From: Ustilago trichophora
Lineage: Eukaryota; Basidiomycota; Ustilaginomycetes; Ustilaginales; Ustilaginaceae
Length of the DNA: 64,000 bases
NCBI GenBank assembly: GCA_900323505.1
Contig: OOIN01000018.1
Location: forward strand, 496,001 to 560,000
Reading direction: 5' to 3'
Below, piece after piece: positions 39,752 through 50,551 of this stretch. The notes beneath the pieces were generated by a model. It was not told the DNA's origin and did not search any database. It saw only the letters and a program-made list of their open reading frames with translations. Numbering within the stretch: position 1 is the first letter of the stretch; each line of letters begins with the position of its first letter. The translations under genes were made by a program, and so were the position numbers.

Positions 39752-41168
39752 CTACTCGGAGTTTGAGTGAGCCGAGGGACCAGGGGGGCCTGAGATAGTC
39801 GATGAGCCAACAGGAGTTGAGGGAGCCGAGGCATTCGATTGAGGGACGGCGGCAATGGCCATGCGCATCGCAAGTCGTTCCATGACATCAAAGTACTTCT
39901 CGCGCTCCTGCATGCGCTCCTGAATCTCTTTCTCCTTGCGCTCCTTGCTCGCAGCCAGCTTGATCTGGAGCTTTTCGATGGTTCGCCGGGTCTTCTCCTG
40001 CTCAATTTGCAAGCGGACATGGGCTGTGTCGACCTGCGATCGATAGTAGGCCTCAGCCACAGAGTCGCGCTTTGGCTCAACACCTGTGCGCTTGCGCTTG
40101 TGGCCAGAAGGGGAGTCTTGCGAGGCTTGAGTTGAGATCGGAGAGAGGGTAGTGCAAGTGAAGACATCGCCTGAGACACTGGTGCTACGTTGGGCCTGAC
40201 AAGGGGGGGGAGTGCTGGGGAAGGACTCAGGCTGAGAAGGCGTGGCAGATACTGCACGCTCGATGTTCGAGCCAGGAAGCATGCCAATCAGTTCAGGCAA
40301 TTGGCAAGCATGGTTTGCGTGTCCAAAGGAGGAGGATTCGATGGTAAAGTCGTTCCGTTCAGCCATGATAGCGTCGCCTTGCTCGTCACTGTCAGAGTCG
40401 AGAGCTGGAGTGGTGAAGAGGGTAGCAGGCATATCCGACGCACAGTAGCGGCCGATCATCATGTGGTGCATCTTTTCGAACCACTTGTACTTCTCAGTAG
40501 CGTGCTTGAGTGAGAGATAAGCCTGTGCAACAATGAGAGGAAAGAGACGGAATGTGAGCAAAGGAGGTCAATAACATATCACAAGAACAATCACTTACGG
40601 GATTGCTTGGCTCGAGTTCACTCAGTGATCCAGCTCCGGTGAGCAAGAACTCCTTCTTGATCTTATAGTAGCTCTTGATGAGGCGTGCGAGCTTCGACTT
40701 CATGCGATTCTTATCGACCCTATCCTCAGCAGGAAAAACGATCTTGGCGATCTCAGCAAGTGCAGAATCCTTGCGCAGAGGGTTAGAGACCTTGTTGTTG
40801 GGCCGAGATGGGAGGAGTGATTGTTGGAAACGCACGTTGTTGAAGATGGCGGTCACAAAGGCCACTTCTTTGTCCGATGTCCACGAGTGGTTCCTGCGGC
40901 CGGTGGTGTTGAGGCGGGTGGAGGTGGATTGAGTTGAGGGAAGCCCACGACCAGGCAGAGGAAGATTTAGCGTAATGGAGCTGGGAGCGGGAGCAACGGC
41001 GGGATGAGGAGAAGTAAGGGGAGGGGTAGGAGAAGGGTCGAGGAGCGGATCAGCCTGGATTGGAGACTGCGGGGTATCAGATGTGACCTGCACACCGTTT
41101 GCTGATGTTGTTGGAGGAGAGATTTGGCTCGCAAGGCCAAGGGGGGTTTCGGTGATGTTGGAGGTCAT
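39752..41168 (-). CDS. Harbinger Myb/SANT-like DNA-binding protein, two exons
   Basis: Exon 1 is 40599-41168 (ATG 41166-41168) and exon 2 is 39752-40522, with a 76-bp GTAAGT...CAG intron at 40523-40598. The spliced product has 446 residues. After a Pro/Ser/Thr-rich N-terminus comes a Myb/SANT-like domain: RRNHSWTSDKEVAFVTAIFN at about residue 112, then KIVFPAEDRVDKNRMKSKLA and LIKSYYKIKKEF. Exon 2 continues with EKYKWFEKMHHMMIGRYCAS and, near the C-terminus, a long charged coiled coil (KTRRTIEKLQIKLAASKERK onward). In PIF/Harbinger elements this second protein binds the terminal repeats and brings the nuclease to the nucleus. The frame has no stop, unlike its partner. Confidence 0.82.
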
Positions 41169-41378
41169 AACAAATGAAGTCAAACGAGTGTTGGAGAAGG
41201 TTGAGGAGGGCTGAGTTGACGAAGGTGGAGTGGACGAAGGAGGGTAGCTGCTTTGTGTGGAGGTAAACACGAAGTGCGGGTTTTTTGCAGAAGTGAGGGT
41301 CCTGGACGGAATTTTTGGAAGTTTGCGCACTTTTGAAATTTGGCTGAGCTTATGTAAGCATATCGTTTTTTTTAAAGT

Positions 41379-41431
41379 TCCGATCTCTCAAAAGTACGTA
41401 CTTTTGAAAGTTCGCGAAAATTGATACCCCC
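41379..41431 (-). repeat. Right terminal inverted repeat (53 bp)
   Basis: Exact inverted copy of 37523-37575. The 20-bp palindrome is at 41388-41407. Confidence 0.97.
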
Positions 41432-41464
41432 TTCTCACACGCTTTCAAATTGCTGACGGTTTTT

Positions 41465-41469
<5 letters not shown>

Positions 41470-41498
<29 letters not shown>
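41470..41498. repeat. 29-bp T tract beside the transposon
   Basis: A run of 29 T that begins 39 bp outside the right end of the transposon, in the promoter region of the SET-domain gene. Confidence 0.95.
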
Positions 41499-41700
41499 GG
41501 ATCCGGATTCCGATGAGCCTTGAGAGGAAAGGCAGCCTCGCTCCGATTTCCGAGATTTGAAGCTTAAATTTCGTAGTGTTTGAGAAGTTGCCATTCTGCA
41601 GGGTTCACACGACAAGAACAACCAACACCAACATTCCATCATCCCCTCACTAACTTTCACATCATCTTGCGCAGCTGCAAGTGGAGAATCCTCACACACA

Positions 41701-43716
41701 ATGGCCGACAGCAACGCAAGGCAAACAACCTCCGAAGTCGAAGCCGCCTTCCTCCGCTGGTTCCGTCAATCCGGTGGAGCTCTCGATTCACGATGTCACA
41801 TCCAACCCATCCCAGGAATGGGTCGAGGCATGATCGCCAACCAACCCATTGCTGCCGGCGAGACCATCTTTACCATTCCCCGTCACATTCTTCTCAATCT
41901 TGCCACTTCCACTCTCGCACAACGATGCACTCAAGCAGAAGCATCATCCTCCACAGCATCAACCTACGGCTCTCGCCCTGATGGCGACTTGACGTGGAAC
42001 AAGATCAGCAAGATGGGATGGCTGCCTCTCATTCTCGCAATGATGTTTGAGCGTAGGAGGGCAGCTTACCTCGCTCCTTCTTCTACCTCCAACGCTGGTG
42101 CTGCAGATGATGGCGATGTGTCCATGGAAAACCTCGAAGCATCCACATCTACATCTACCACCATCGAACAGCTCGAAGGGACAAATGCACAAGGCGCACC
42201 TTTTAGAGACGCACCTCGCCCCCATGGCCAACAGACCTGGGGAGCATACTTTGACATTATGCCAACACAATTCACCACACCCATGTTTTGGACACAAAAC
42301 GACCTCACCCATCTCGCAGGCACTTCGATCGCCGACAAGATCGCAAGGGACGAAGCTGAGGCGGATTACCACAACACGGCGATTCCTTTCATTCAATCCC
42401 TACCGCAAGTGTTCCTCGAAGGCGTCGAGGAAGAAGCCAAGCGCGAGCAAGAGGTGCAAAAGTGGTACTCGCTCGAGACGTACCATATCATGGGTTCGAG
42501 AATCTTGAGTCGCAGCTTCCACGTTAAGAGCAGAAAGAAAGGGTTGGAAGGTAAGACGGTCGATATGGATGATTTGGACGGCGATGATGATGAAGATGAG
42601 TCGGAAGCCGAGGTGCTGGAGGATGAAGGTGAGGCTGAAAATGAAGAAGAGGCACCCGAAGCTGGTTCGGGCGACGAAGCAGACGAGACCAAGGACGAAG
42701 ACGAGCAAGATCAAGACGCTGATGACGACGACTTGGACTCGGACACTGACGACGATTCTGACGAGGAAGAGCAAGAAAACGTCATCGACATCTCCATGAC
42801 ACCCATGGCCGACATGCTCAACGCCCGATTCGAGTCGGACAACGCTCGGCTATTCTACAAATCGCACATTCTCGAAATGCGTGCCACCAAGCCCATCTCC
42901 CCCGGCGAGCAGATCTTCAACACCTACGCCGATCCACCCAACAGCGATCTGCTTCGACGCTATGGACACGTTGACGAACCCAATGGAAGCGATGTTGTTG
43001 AACTCGATGCCAAGCTGATCCTCACCGCATCCGTCACGCATCTCTCTTCCTTACTCTCCCTCAGTGTCGAAGAGCTGAAGAAGGATTTGGAGGAAAGGTT
43101 GGAATGGGCTTGTTCGTCATTAGGCATTGATGAAGTGTTCATCCTCAACTACCTTTTCACACCTTCTGCCAAGAAACCGCATCGTGCACAGCCGGAGAAA
43201 CCTACACCCAAAGAGCTCAAATCCGCCGCTACCGGAGGAGGGATTCCCGAAGAGATGATTGCGCTAACCCGAATTCTCTGCCAGTCAAGAGAGACGTTCG
43301 AAAAAGCGCGTTCCAAAGGTAAAGGTCCCTCTGCACGTATCGAAGCCCAAGAAGAGCACCTAACTTCCAACTCGTCTGTCAAGATCTCTCCAAGTCAAAT
43401 CATGATGGAAGCAATCGATCTTCGATTGAACCAATATCCCAATGGTTCAAGTGTCCAAGAGGAGGAGGCCAAGTTGTACGGAACTCGCCAAAGCGAAGTT
43501 GAAGGAGAGAACGAGAGGAGGGCATTGGTGGTGAGGTTGGGAGAGAAAAGGGTTCTTTTGGATCAAAAGAGAGTGCTCAAGTATGTGCTGGACAGGATAA
43601 ATGAGGCGGAAGCTGCGAAGAATGTTAAAAGCAAAACTGGTAAAGATGCAAAGAGGAAAGGTGGCGCAAACGGTAAAGCGCCCAAGGATGACGGTAAGAA
43701 GAAACAGCGCCGTTGA
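41701..43716 (+). CDS. SET-domain ribosomal lysine methyltransferase, Rkm4-like
   Basis: Single exon of 671 residues, ATG 41701. It belongs to the SETD6/Rkm4/Rubisco-LSMT class of SET enzymes, which methylate lysines on non-histone proteins; yeast Rkm4 acts on a ribosomal protein. The SET N part is in the first 120 residues (GMGRGMIANQPIAAGETIFT). A split iSET region includes WGAYFDIMPTQFTTPMFW. The SET C core is MTPMADMLNARFESDNARLF, RATKPISPGEQIFNTYADPP and NSDLLRRYGH, with the catalytic-position Tyr in NTYAD near residue 409. The Rubisco LSMT substrate-binding domain follows. An acidic insertion of about 75 residues (about 287-362) splits the SET region. The C-terminal 40 residues are basic. 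Confidence 0.88.
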   Translation: MADSNARQTTSEVEAAFLRWFRQSGGALDSRCHIQPIPGMGRGMIANQPIAAGETIFTIPRHILLNLATSTLAQRCTQAEASSSTASTYGSRPDGDLTWNKISKMGWLPLILAMMFERRRAAYLAPSSTSNAGAADDGDVSMENLEASTSTSTTIEQLEGTNAQGAPFRDAPRPHGQQTWGAYFDIMPTQFTTPMFWTQNDLTHLAGTSIADKIARDEAEADYHNTAIPFIQSLPQVFLEGVEEEAKREQEVQKWYSLETYHIMGSRILSRSFHVKSRKKGLEGKTVDMDDLDGDDDEDESEAEVLEDEGEAENEEEAPEAGSGDEADETKDEDEQDQDADDDDLDSDTDDDSDEEEQENVIDISMTPMADMLNARFESDNARLFYKSHILEMRATKPISPGEQIFNTYADPPNSDLLRRYGHVDEPNGSDVVELDAKLILTASVTHLSSLLSLSVEELKKDLEERLEWACSSLGIDEVFILNYLFTPSAKKPHRAQPEKPTPKELKSAATGGGIPEEMIALTRILCQSRETFEKARSKGKGPSARIEAQEEHLTSNSSVKISPSQIMMEAIDLRLNQYPNGSSVQEEEAKLYGTRQSEVEGENERRALVVRLGEKRVLLDQKRVLKYVLDRINEAEAAKNVKSKTGKDAKRKGGANGKAPKDDGKKKQRR

Positions 43717-44194
43717 GAGAAAGTCACTCGACACAAGGCCAGAATGACTTGTAATATTCTTTTGCCAATATAGTTTCCACAAATTGGTCAATGTCGGTCC
43801 CTGTGATGGTGCTCTCAGAGTGTGGTGATGTCGTTTGATTTGGCAAGGTTTGCTTTGACCTGAAGCAACTGTGTAGCTGTGAGCATCTCAATTTTTTGCT
43901 GCCCGGTTTTTTCTTTTCTTTTTTCTTTTCTTTTCTCCTATCTTGATTCCTACTCAGCATCGCCAGCGACAACTCACAAATATACTCTTTGAAAATCCAT
44001 ATCCCCTCAAACTAGTCTCTGTCACATTCACCATCCTCAAACGACCATCTGAAACCGACCCAATTCGACCATCGCACACTCTCACGCCGTTTCACTCTAG
44101 ATAGATGCGAATCTATGAATTCAAACTATACAACTCGTAAGCCGGGTTCGGTCCACCTTTCAACCAGCTTGCTCTAACTTTCGCCCTACTGCTG
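43717..44194. other. Convergent intergenic region
   Basis: A 478-bp gap between two stop codons. It contains a T-rich stretch (TTTTCTTTTC pattern) at about 43906-43937 and otherwise only 3' flanking sequence. No RNA gene or motif was recognised. Confidence 0.5.
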
Positions 44195-46083
44195 CTAGTG
44201 TTGTTGTTGAGGAGACTCCTGCATCTTCTCCCTACGGTAAATGGTCCCGCTCTCAGCTTTGTCGTCCTTATCCGTCCTCTTACCGCCGTTTGCCTTCCTG
44301 TCCTCTGCGAGTGACTGCGCGAACTTACTCCTCTCCCTGATCTGCGGTCCCTTCCAGTAGAAAATGTAGACGGGGATCGCAACGATAATCGCGAGGAACG
44401 CAAGAAGGGTAGAGGCCCACTCGAGACCAAGGCGGTTGTAAAGCGGAGTGGCGTACATGGCAGAGATACCGGCGAGGAAGTCTCGTGCCAAGGCGTTGCC
44501 GCCGGTTGCCGAGGCTGAGTAAGGGCCGTAAGCTGCGATCATGTAATCGATTGTTGCCATGTAGATACTTTTTGCCATACCATACCATACCATATTCCAG
44601 AGGAGCTCAGTGTCAGTCGAGTCTGTGTAAGCTAGAAAGAGACAAATCGATGAGGAGGACGGACTTACGCATAGTTTGCGATGGCGATCATGCACGAAAA
44701 GATCATAGGTGCAATCCAGTGAACATTGGGTGGGCCCAGAGAGGTCCACGCAAACCCAAACAGACCCAGAGTTTCGAGAGGAGCCAAGAAGAGGAGCAAC
44801 CAGAGACGTGCCTCTGGAGCCAGCGCGTCGGGGTCCCTAACGCGGCGCTTCTTCTCCCATCGGAATCGAGGCATAAAGATAAGGTATCCTAGCAGATAAC
44901 CAATGTTGATAGGGATGAAAGCAAGACCGATCTGGACGGTGCTGAAGCCCCACTGCTTGTACACGAGCTGGAACGATTCGAGGAAGATAAAGATGAGCAT
45001 GTCGGAGAAACCCGAGAGAAGCGAAAGGAAGAGTACGATGGGTTCGCGAACAAACATCTCAAACGGACGCAACCAGTACTTTCCGATCTCCCTGATGCTG
45101 AAACGTTCGGTTCTAACTTCGTTGGGACCGTAGATGTTGCGCTCTCCGTTCTTGCGACGACGTTTGGCCTCTCGATCGAGGAGGATGGTGGAACGAGTTT
45201 CGGGTACGACGAAGAAGTGGACAATCTGGACGGCACCGCCAAAGATGAGCTGGATCCAAAAGTTCCACTCGACCTTGAGATAGGCTTGGATAAAGCCACC
45301 AACGAAAGGACCGACCGAGGTACCGCCTACGGAGGAGAGGACGACGAAAGCGACGGCGAACTGCTGCTCATCGGGCTCCCACAGATCTGCAACCATACCG
45401 AGGGTGACGGATCCACCTGCGGTGAACAAACCACCGAGGAATCGAGCCACAATCAGCGAGCCGTAGTTGGGAGCAAGGGCAGCAAGCACCTGCCAAATGT
45501 TGACGAGGAAGAGCGAAATCTGCAGCACAGGCCATCGACCAATCTCTTCCGACCAAGGCGCCCAGAACTCGCATCCGAAAGCATACGCAACGAGGAAGAT
45601 CATCTGACCAACTCGAGCTGCAGGCTCACTGACGCCGTACTTCTCGGCAACACCTGTGACGGCGTTGGGATAGACCGAAGTGTTGAAGTTCATCGAGACC
45701 TGAACGGCAAAGATGACGCAGAGGATGGTCCACTTTTTCCATGTCGGGTACGAGTAGCCGGTTGCGAGGTAGCCAGCTCGTTCTGTGAGAACAATCTTGC
45801 CGTCTTCTTGACGTGGTTCGAGGTCGTGTTCGCCCTCACGTTGTTTCTCTTCGTTGGTCTTTTCGAGGTCGTTCTTTTCGCGGATGGCTTCGACGTCGGC
45901 GGGGACGTCTTGTTCCTTATTCTTGTTGCTGTCCTGTGAAGAGGAAGCGGCGTCCTTGTTTCCGCTGCTGATGCGTTGGGGGGTGTGAGTGGCAGTCTCG
46001 TCGTCGAAGGACGAGTTGCGGTCGACAGCGTTGGCACCGCTGTAGGTGTGGTCCGCCATGGTGGTTTGGTCTGCACCTGGCAT
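44195..46083 (-). CDS. MFS drug/polyamine-type transporter, two exons
   Basis: Exons are 44669-46083 and 44195-44567, with a 101-bp GTAAGT...AG intron (44568-44668). The spliced product is 595 residues. A nearer AG would give an immediate stop, so the acceptor at 44568 is favoured. After about 115 cytosolic residues, about 12 hydrophobic segments follow. DHA1-type features include NFNTSVYPNAVTGVAEKYGV, GRWPVLQISLFLVNIWQVLA, RFLGGLFTAGGSVTLGMVAD and, across the splice, IDYMIAAYGPYSASATGGNA. Such proteins usually export drugs, polyamines or toxic metabolites by proton antiport. Start ATG 46081-46083; a Met eight codons later is an alternative. Confidence 0.87.
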
Positions 46084-48151
46084 TGGTGCGAGTGTTGCTG
46101 AAGCCTAACCTGCACCGAGCGGGGTGGATGAAAGATAAGGAAACGATAGAATCAGCGAGCGATGATGATGGGAGGAAGGAAGGGAAGGAAGGTGAATCGA
46201 TGTGAGCAGGGATGGCTTGCTTCTATGGGTAAAGGAAAGCTCTATCGGCTCATTCGAGGTCACAAGAACAGAGTGACTGATGGGATGTCGGAGAAGAACC
46301 GAATTCAAAAGGGTCCGATACTGTAGTAAGAGAGCACCCTTCTTGAGAGATCAGTCGACGACATCATCACAATAGATCTGCTGCGTTCCTGTGAGCACAA
46401 AGCGCGAGCGAACGGGTTCAGGGCACAAAGATTTTAGGCCTTTGTTGAGCTGTTCTGATCCAGTGATTGCGGCAGTAACAGGAGAGCTGGTCGTGACCGA
46501 CGGCGAATTGCTGCCATAGTTTGCAGAAGTACTGTACAAAGGTACAGTTTACTCAAAGCCCTATGTCGGTTTTGAGGGTCCAAGCTACATCATCGCTGTG
46601 CACTAGCAAAGTCGTGAGGAATTCAAGGCGAGGCAGAAAAATGACGTTGGAAAGCATTCATGCACGCACATCGATCGGACAACGCTAGAGAAAGAGTTGT
46701 GCTGCACCATCGGAGAATTCAACTGCTACAGTATTACAGTACAGCAGTCGCACAAAAAGAGCGATCAAGATGTACCGAACAAAAACGACAGACGCACACC
46801 ATCGACTTGTCCTGAAACACCGCTCTGTGCTGTTCATCCGTCGGCGCGCACCAAGCTGTGCCAAGAGTGGAGGTCATCCAACGTTGCCTGCCGCCGCTGG
46901 TGTAGAAGCCCGCGGTGCTACTTTGTGAAAAGCCGACCCGCGCCAACCGCCGTTGATTGAGTGTTTTTTCTTTTGTCCTTCTTCTATCCATTCCTGTGCG
47001 AGGATCCGTGCCTCCCTAAAAACTTTAGCTCGCTCGGCCTCTCGCAATTCTGCAAATGCAGATGCAGCTGTTACAGTAGCCCACATCCGCACCCTGCAAA
47101 CACCTGATTGGATGTCATGCTCATACTGTACAGAACATCGATGAAGTCAAAGAAAGGCATGCATCTTTCAAGCAGCATCGCTTTCTATTTTGGCTAACGT
47201 AAGGTCGACCAAAAAGTCGAGGCAGGAACAATCAAGGGAGAGAGAGAGTGTGTGTGTGTGCGGGGGTTTGCAAAGTCCATGTATGGAACTGTGGCTTACT
47301 GCTCGCTTGTTCTACTTGGTGTCTTCGATCTGCATCTTGAGCAATAGCTCGCGATGTTGACCAATCAGCTTGGCTGGAATGGGCGAACCAGCCGATTGGA
47401 GAGAGAGACAATAGCTCTGCGGCATTTGAGCGTGTGACGTTGTCCGTACAACAACAAGCTAGCAGAGAGCACCGCAACCGAGGCCCGGATTTGCATTTGA
47501 AGCGCTTATTGCACTGCATTCTGATCCCGCCAAGTGCTGATCTCTAGAAGCAACAAATCAAGCTTCTGTAAACATTCAGAAACAAGTCACCGACGCTAAA
47601 ATATTCATGTGTCTTTGCGTCATCGTTCTGCACTTTTCTGCCGCGTCGATCGGAGAATTCTTTGACCCGTCTGGCGAATCGATCTGACGTGGGAAAAAAT
47701 CGCCGATTTCGCTTTCGCTAGAACTCGCCTCACCTTTCATCGTGTCCAAACAGCAACCTCGCCATACTGAGGCAAGCTAACCAAGGCCCTTTGGTATGAC
47801 ATTGGGCGAACGAATACCAGCATGACGCTGCAAGCTCACTCATCATTTCATCCTCAGGGTTTCAGCTCCACCCATGGCCGTCACTTTCTCCTCAAAGATA
47901 AGCCCTTCCCACGCCATTGCATGGGCACGTGGAGATACAATTCACTACTGCCTTCGAGTGCGGGGTCTGGTACAAGCGAAGCGAGGCGCTCTAAAAGCCA
48001 CACACAAGATGAGCCAATCCATGACAGCCGATGCCATCACTGCTTTCCTGCATTCCACATTCGTGATGGATGGGGAGGAAACTCCAAGCACTAGCGAAGG
48101 TTGTTGTGTGCGGGGGAAGTGCGCGTATCAAATCTTAGAGTCCACTATTGC
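46084..48151. other. 2-kb gene-poor interval
   Basis: Gap between the MFS start codon and the THI20 stop. It contains an exact GTACTGTAC at 46529-46537 and near-matches at 46728-46742 and 47123-47132. An AG/GT microsatellite lies at about 47239-47260. Short open frames such as 47874-48329 (plus) run into THI20 antisense, show no family resemblance and have no splice support. No tRNA-like box A/box B pair was seen. I read it as the long MFS upstream region plus the THI20 3' flank. Confidence 0.5.
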
Positions 48152-50098
48152 TCAGGGTTCAAGCACGGGTCTGCGGAGACGAGCATCCACAGCCTCATCC
48201 CACATGCCCGCTTCTAGTCGACAAGCAGCGTTCCAGATCTTTTGCAGTTTGCGCAGCCTCTCCGGCGACGGTGGGTCGAGAGCAGCCTTGTCCTCTATCA
48301 AGCGCATGGCTCGCTGCACTACGCTCTGAAACTCGTCACCCGCGTAAGCCTCGATCCAGGCAGCGTAATCCTTATCCACATCTGGCTTGCGATTCTGAGC
48401 AGCCCAAAGCCCAACTTGAGCGTAGCCCACCATACATGGGCTCACCGCTACCAGCAACTCTAGGCTGTCGCTCGATCGGCCAGTGTCGAGCACGAAGCGC
48501 GTGTAGGCCAGGGTAGCAGCACTCTCGATCGTCTCGTGCTCGAGCTCTGCCGCTGAAATACCAAAACTCTCGTGGCAGATCCGCAGATGCAACTGGGCCT
48601 CTTCTGCCATGGCTCGAGACAGCTCTGCCAGCGTCGAGATCTCTTCAAAGGTGTTATCCGGTGAAGCGGCTGCTTGCGCCCAGATTCGAGCATAGTGGCG
48701 GAGGAAGAGATAGTCCTGCTTCATGAACCATTCAAATCCATCGCGAGCCAAGCTTCCATCGGCCAGACCAAGCACAAATGGATGTTGCACGAAAGACGTC
48801 CACACATCGATCGAGTTGGAGATCAAGCTGCGGTTCAGCGAAAGTGGCCGAGGTTGTGCGGCATGGCTCTCTGCTCGTGTTGATTCGGTGATGAGGCCGC
48901 GCGGTTGGAAAGGGTACGAGTGGTCGAGTGGCCCAGGACCTTTGCCTAGGTCTTGGATGCCGTTGGCCATGGCATTCTGTACATACCTGATTGCTATCGA
49001 GGTGGAGCGAATCAAGGAATGACCTTGTGCCAGCGAGGCCGCGAGTGCGGATGACAGGGTGCACCCTGTGCCATGGGTTGCAGAAGAGTTGATGAGTGGC
49101 TTGACGAACAGCACATACGAGCCCTCTCGGTCATCAGTTTGCTGGTACAAGACGTCACACACTACCATATCGTCATCCGACTGTGGTCGACCACCGTTCA
49201 AGACTTGACTGAAGGGAATCTGATCAGTACGAACCAGCGTCACAGCTCCTTGAACCGTGATGATGGCGCCGTCCACACCAGCGAGCTGCTTCAGATCCTC
49301 TTCGGTGCTGATGGTACTTGACGCTGAACCTTGGCTGTTCTTCTCTTTGCGCTGGGGGTACCGATCTCTCGATGAGGACGCCTGCGATGGCAAGGTCGCA
49401 GGAGGGATGTGCTCGACACCTGCTTCTGGATCCGATCGTTTCAAATAGGCGTCGATCTGCGACCTCCTCAGCTTGGCATGTCCTCCCTTGACCAGCACAG
49501 CACGAGGTCCCAGCTGTGCAATGCTCTTGGCTGCTGCCATCATCTGAGGCAACTCGGTGTCCTCATTCTTCTGTGCCAGCTCGAGCTCTTGAGGTCCGGA
49601 TTGATGCGAGGTGAATTTGGCGGCGTATTTGAGCAACTGCCTTGCCTCTGGGAGGTTAGGGGTAAGGATGGTGCAGAGTGGAAGCAGATCACGGATGAGC
49701 GTTTCGATGGCGCCTTCCGAGAGCAGCAGCGAGCCAGACGTTGAGACCATGACCGGATCCAAAACTATTGGCACGTTGTTGCCTCCATGTGTAGCCGATG
49801 ATTGCCTCCATTGACCGAGCGCGGTCGCGAGTGCTGCCACGATCTCGTGGTTGCACAGCATGCCCATCTTGATCGCATCGATCTGGATGTCTGAGGCCAC
49901 AGAGTCGAACTGCTGCACAACAAAGTCGGGTGGACAGGCATGGATGGCCGATACTCCTGTTGTATTCTGTGCGGTGAGTGCTGTGAGGACCGAGAGACCG
50001 TATGTGCCGAGGGAGAGGAAGGTCTTGAGATCGGCCTGGATGCCTGCTCCTCCTCCCGAGTCGGAGCCGGCGATGGTGAGCACTCGTGGCGGCGACAT
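48152..50098 (-). CDS. THI20: HMP/HMP-P kinase fused to thiaminase II (Thi20-type)
   Basis: Single exon. I chose ATG 50096-50098 ([20 protein letters not shown]); the longer frame upstream has no ATG. The product has 648 residues. The N-terminal ThiD domain phosphorylates hydroxymethylpyrimidine twice to make the pyrimidine half of thiamine. Its substrate loop [18 protein letters not shown] and the anion-hole motif [16 protein letters not shown] (about residue 338-353) are intact. An insertion rich in Ser and Lys sits in between (about 235-300). The C-terminal TenA-type domain (about 420-648) hydrolyses thiamine breakdown products. [13 protein letters not shown] carries the cysteine of the active-site region, about residue 553. 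The fusion is typical of fungi. Confidence 0.93.
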   Translation of the reverse strand: MSPPRVLTIAGSDSGGGAGIQADLKTFLSLGTYGLSVLTALTAQNTTGVSAIHACPPDFVVQQFDSVASDIQIDAIKMGMLCNHEIVAALATALGQWRQSSATHGGNNVPIVLDPVMVSTSGSLLLSEGAIETLIRDLLPLCTILTPNLPEARQLLKYAAKFTSHQSGPQELELAQKNEDTELPQMMAAAKSIAQLGPRAVLVKGGHAKLRRSQIDAYLKRSDPEAGVEHIPPATLPSQASSSRDRYPQRKEKNSQGSASSTISTEEDLKQLAGVDGAIITVQGAVTLVRTDQIPFSQVLNGGRPQSDDDMVVCDVLYQQTDDREGSYVLFVKPLINSSATHGTGCTLSSALAASLAQGHSLIRSTSIAIRYVQNAMANGIQDLGKGPGPLDHSYPFQPRGLITESTRAESHAAQPRPLSLNRSLISNSIDVWTSFVQHPFVLGLADGSLARDGFEWFMKQDYLFLRHYARIWAQAAASPDNTFEEISTLAELSRAMAEEAQLHLRICHESFGISAAELEHETIESAATLAYTRFVLDTGRSSDSLELLVAVSPCMVGYAQVGLWAAQNRKPDVDKDYAAWIEAYAGDEFQSVVQRAMRLIEDKAALDPPSPERLRKLQKIWNAACRLEAGMWDEAVDARLRRPVLEP

Positions 50099-50319
50099 GT
50101 TGCACAAGCGTGTCCTCCTCGAAGCCGATAATATGCCAGAATGGAAGCTCGATGGAGGACGTTGATGAAGACGCTTCAGATTCTCAAACAATCACCAAGA
50201 CCCTTGACGCCATCTGCGAGATTTGTGCCACGTGATGATATCTTTCCCGTCTTCCGACCTTTTGATTTTTTCGCGAAGAAGACGTGGTCCATGCAGCAAA
50301 AATTTCCCTTTTCTTTCTT

Positions 50320-50374
<55 letters not shown>

Positions 50375-50551
50375 CTTCGTTGCATGTCACACAGAAGGGT
50401 CCTCCCTTCGAAATATACGGTTGCTACTCCTTCTTGTTTCAACCATCACCACCTTTGGCTTGGATCACAGCCACACCCTTCTCGTAGATACAGCGATCGC
50501 TCCACTTGACCGTGAAGCATCGCACAGTATCGCTAGATACCCACACCAGTC
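50099..50551. promoter_or_regulatory. Divergent promoter region, THI20 / URB1
   Basis: A 453-bp interval between two start codons, dominated by the 53-bp T tract at 50322-50374, which begins 223 bp from the THI20 start. Such tracts usually disfavour nucleosomes. Confidence 0.5.
50322..50374. repeat. 53-bp T homopolymer
   Basis: Uninterrupted run of 53 T in a divergent promoter, the longest homopolymer in the window. Its exact length may be affected by sequencing or assembly error. Confidence 0.9.

Larger units (their letters stand above)
37523..41431 (-). mobile_element. PIF/Harbinger-type DNA transposon, 3909 bp
   Basis: The element is bounded by identical 53-bp terminal inverted repeats (37523-37575 and 41379-41431) that begin with GGGGGTATCAATTTTCGCGA. 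Inside, both on the minus strand, are the two genes expected of this superfamily: a Myb/SANT-like DNA-binding protein (39752-41168) and a DDE nuclease (37769-39379). The repeats match perfectly, which argues for recent insertion, yet the transposase has one in-frame TGA. The expected 3-bp target duplication is not clear: the left flank ends CTA, the right flank begins TTC. The element lies between the TSC13 and SET-domain start codons, that is, within a divergent promoter region. Confidence 0.9.

Noticed and set aside
44568..44668. Continuous frame through the MFS intron, making a second short gene at 44195-44749
   Set aside because: The segment joins cleanly to the upstream MFS frame by a consensus intron and supplies the last transmembrane segments.
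46084..48151. Possible tRNA or other RNA gene in the long intergenic stretch
   Set aside because: I looked for paired box A/box B-like sequences and found none convincing on either strand.
47874..48329. 151-residue plus-strand open frame next to THI20
   Set aside because: Its second half is antisense to the THI20 coding end and the first half resembles no family. A small real gene cannot be fully excluded.
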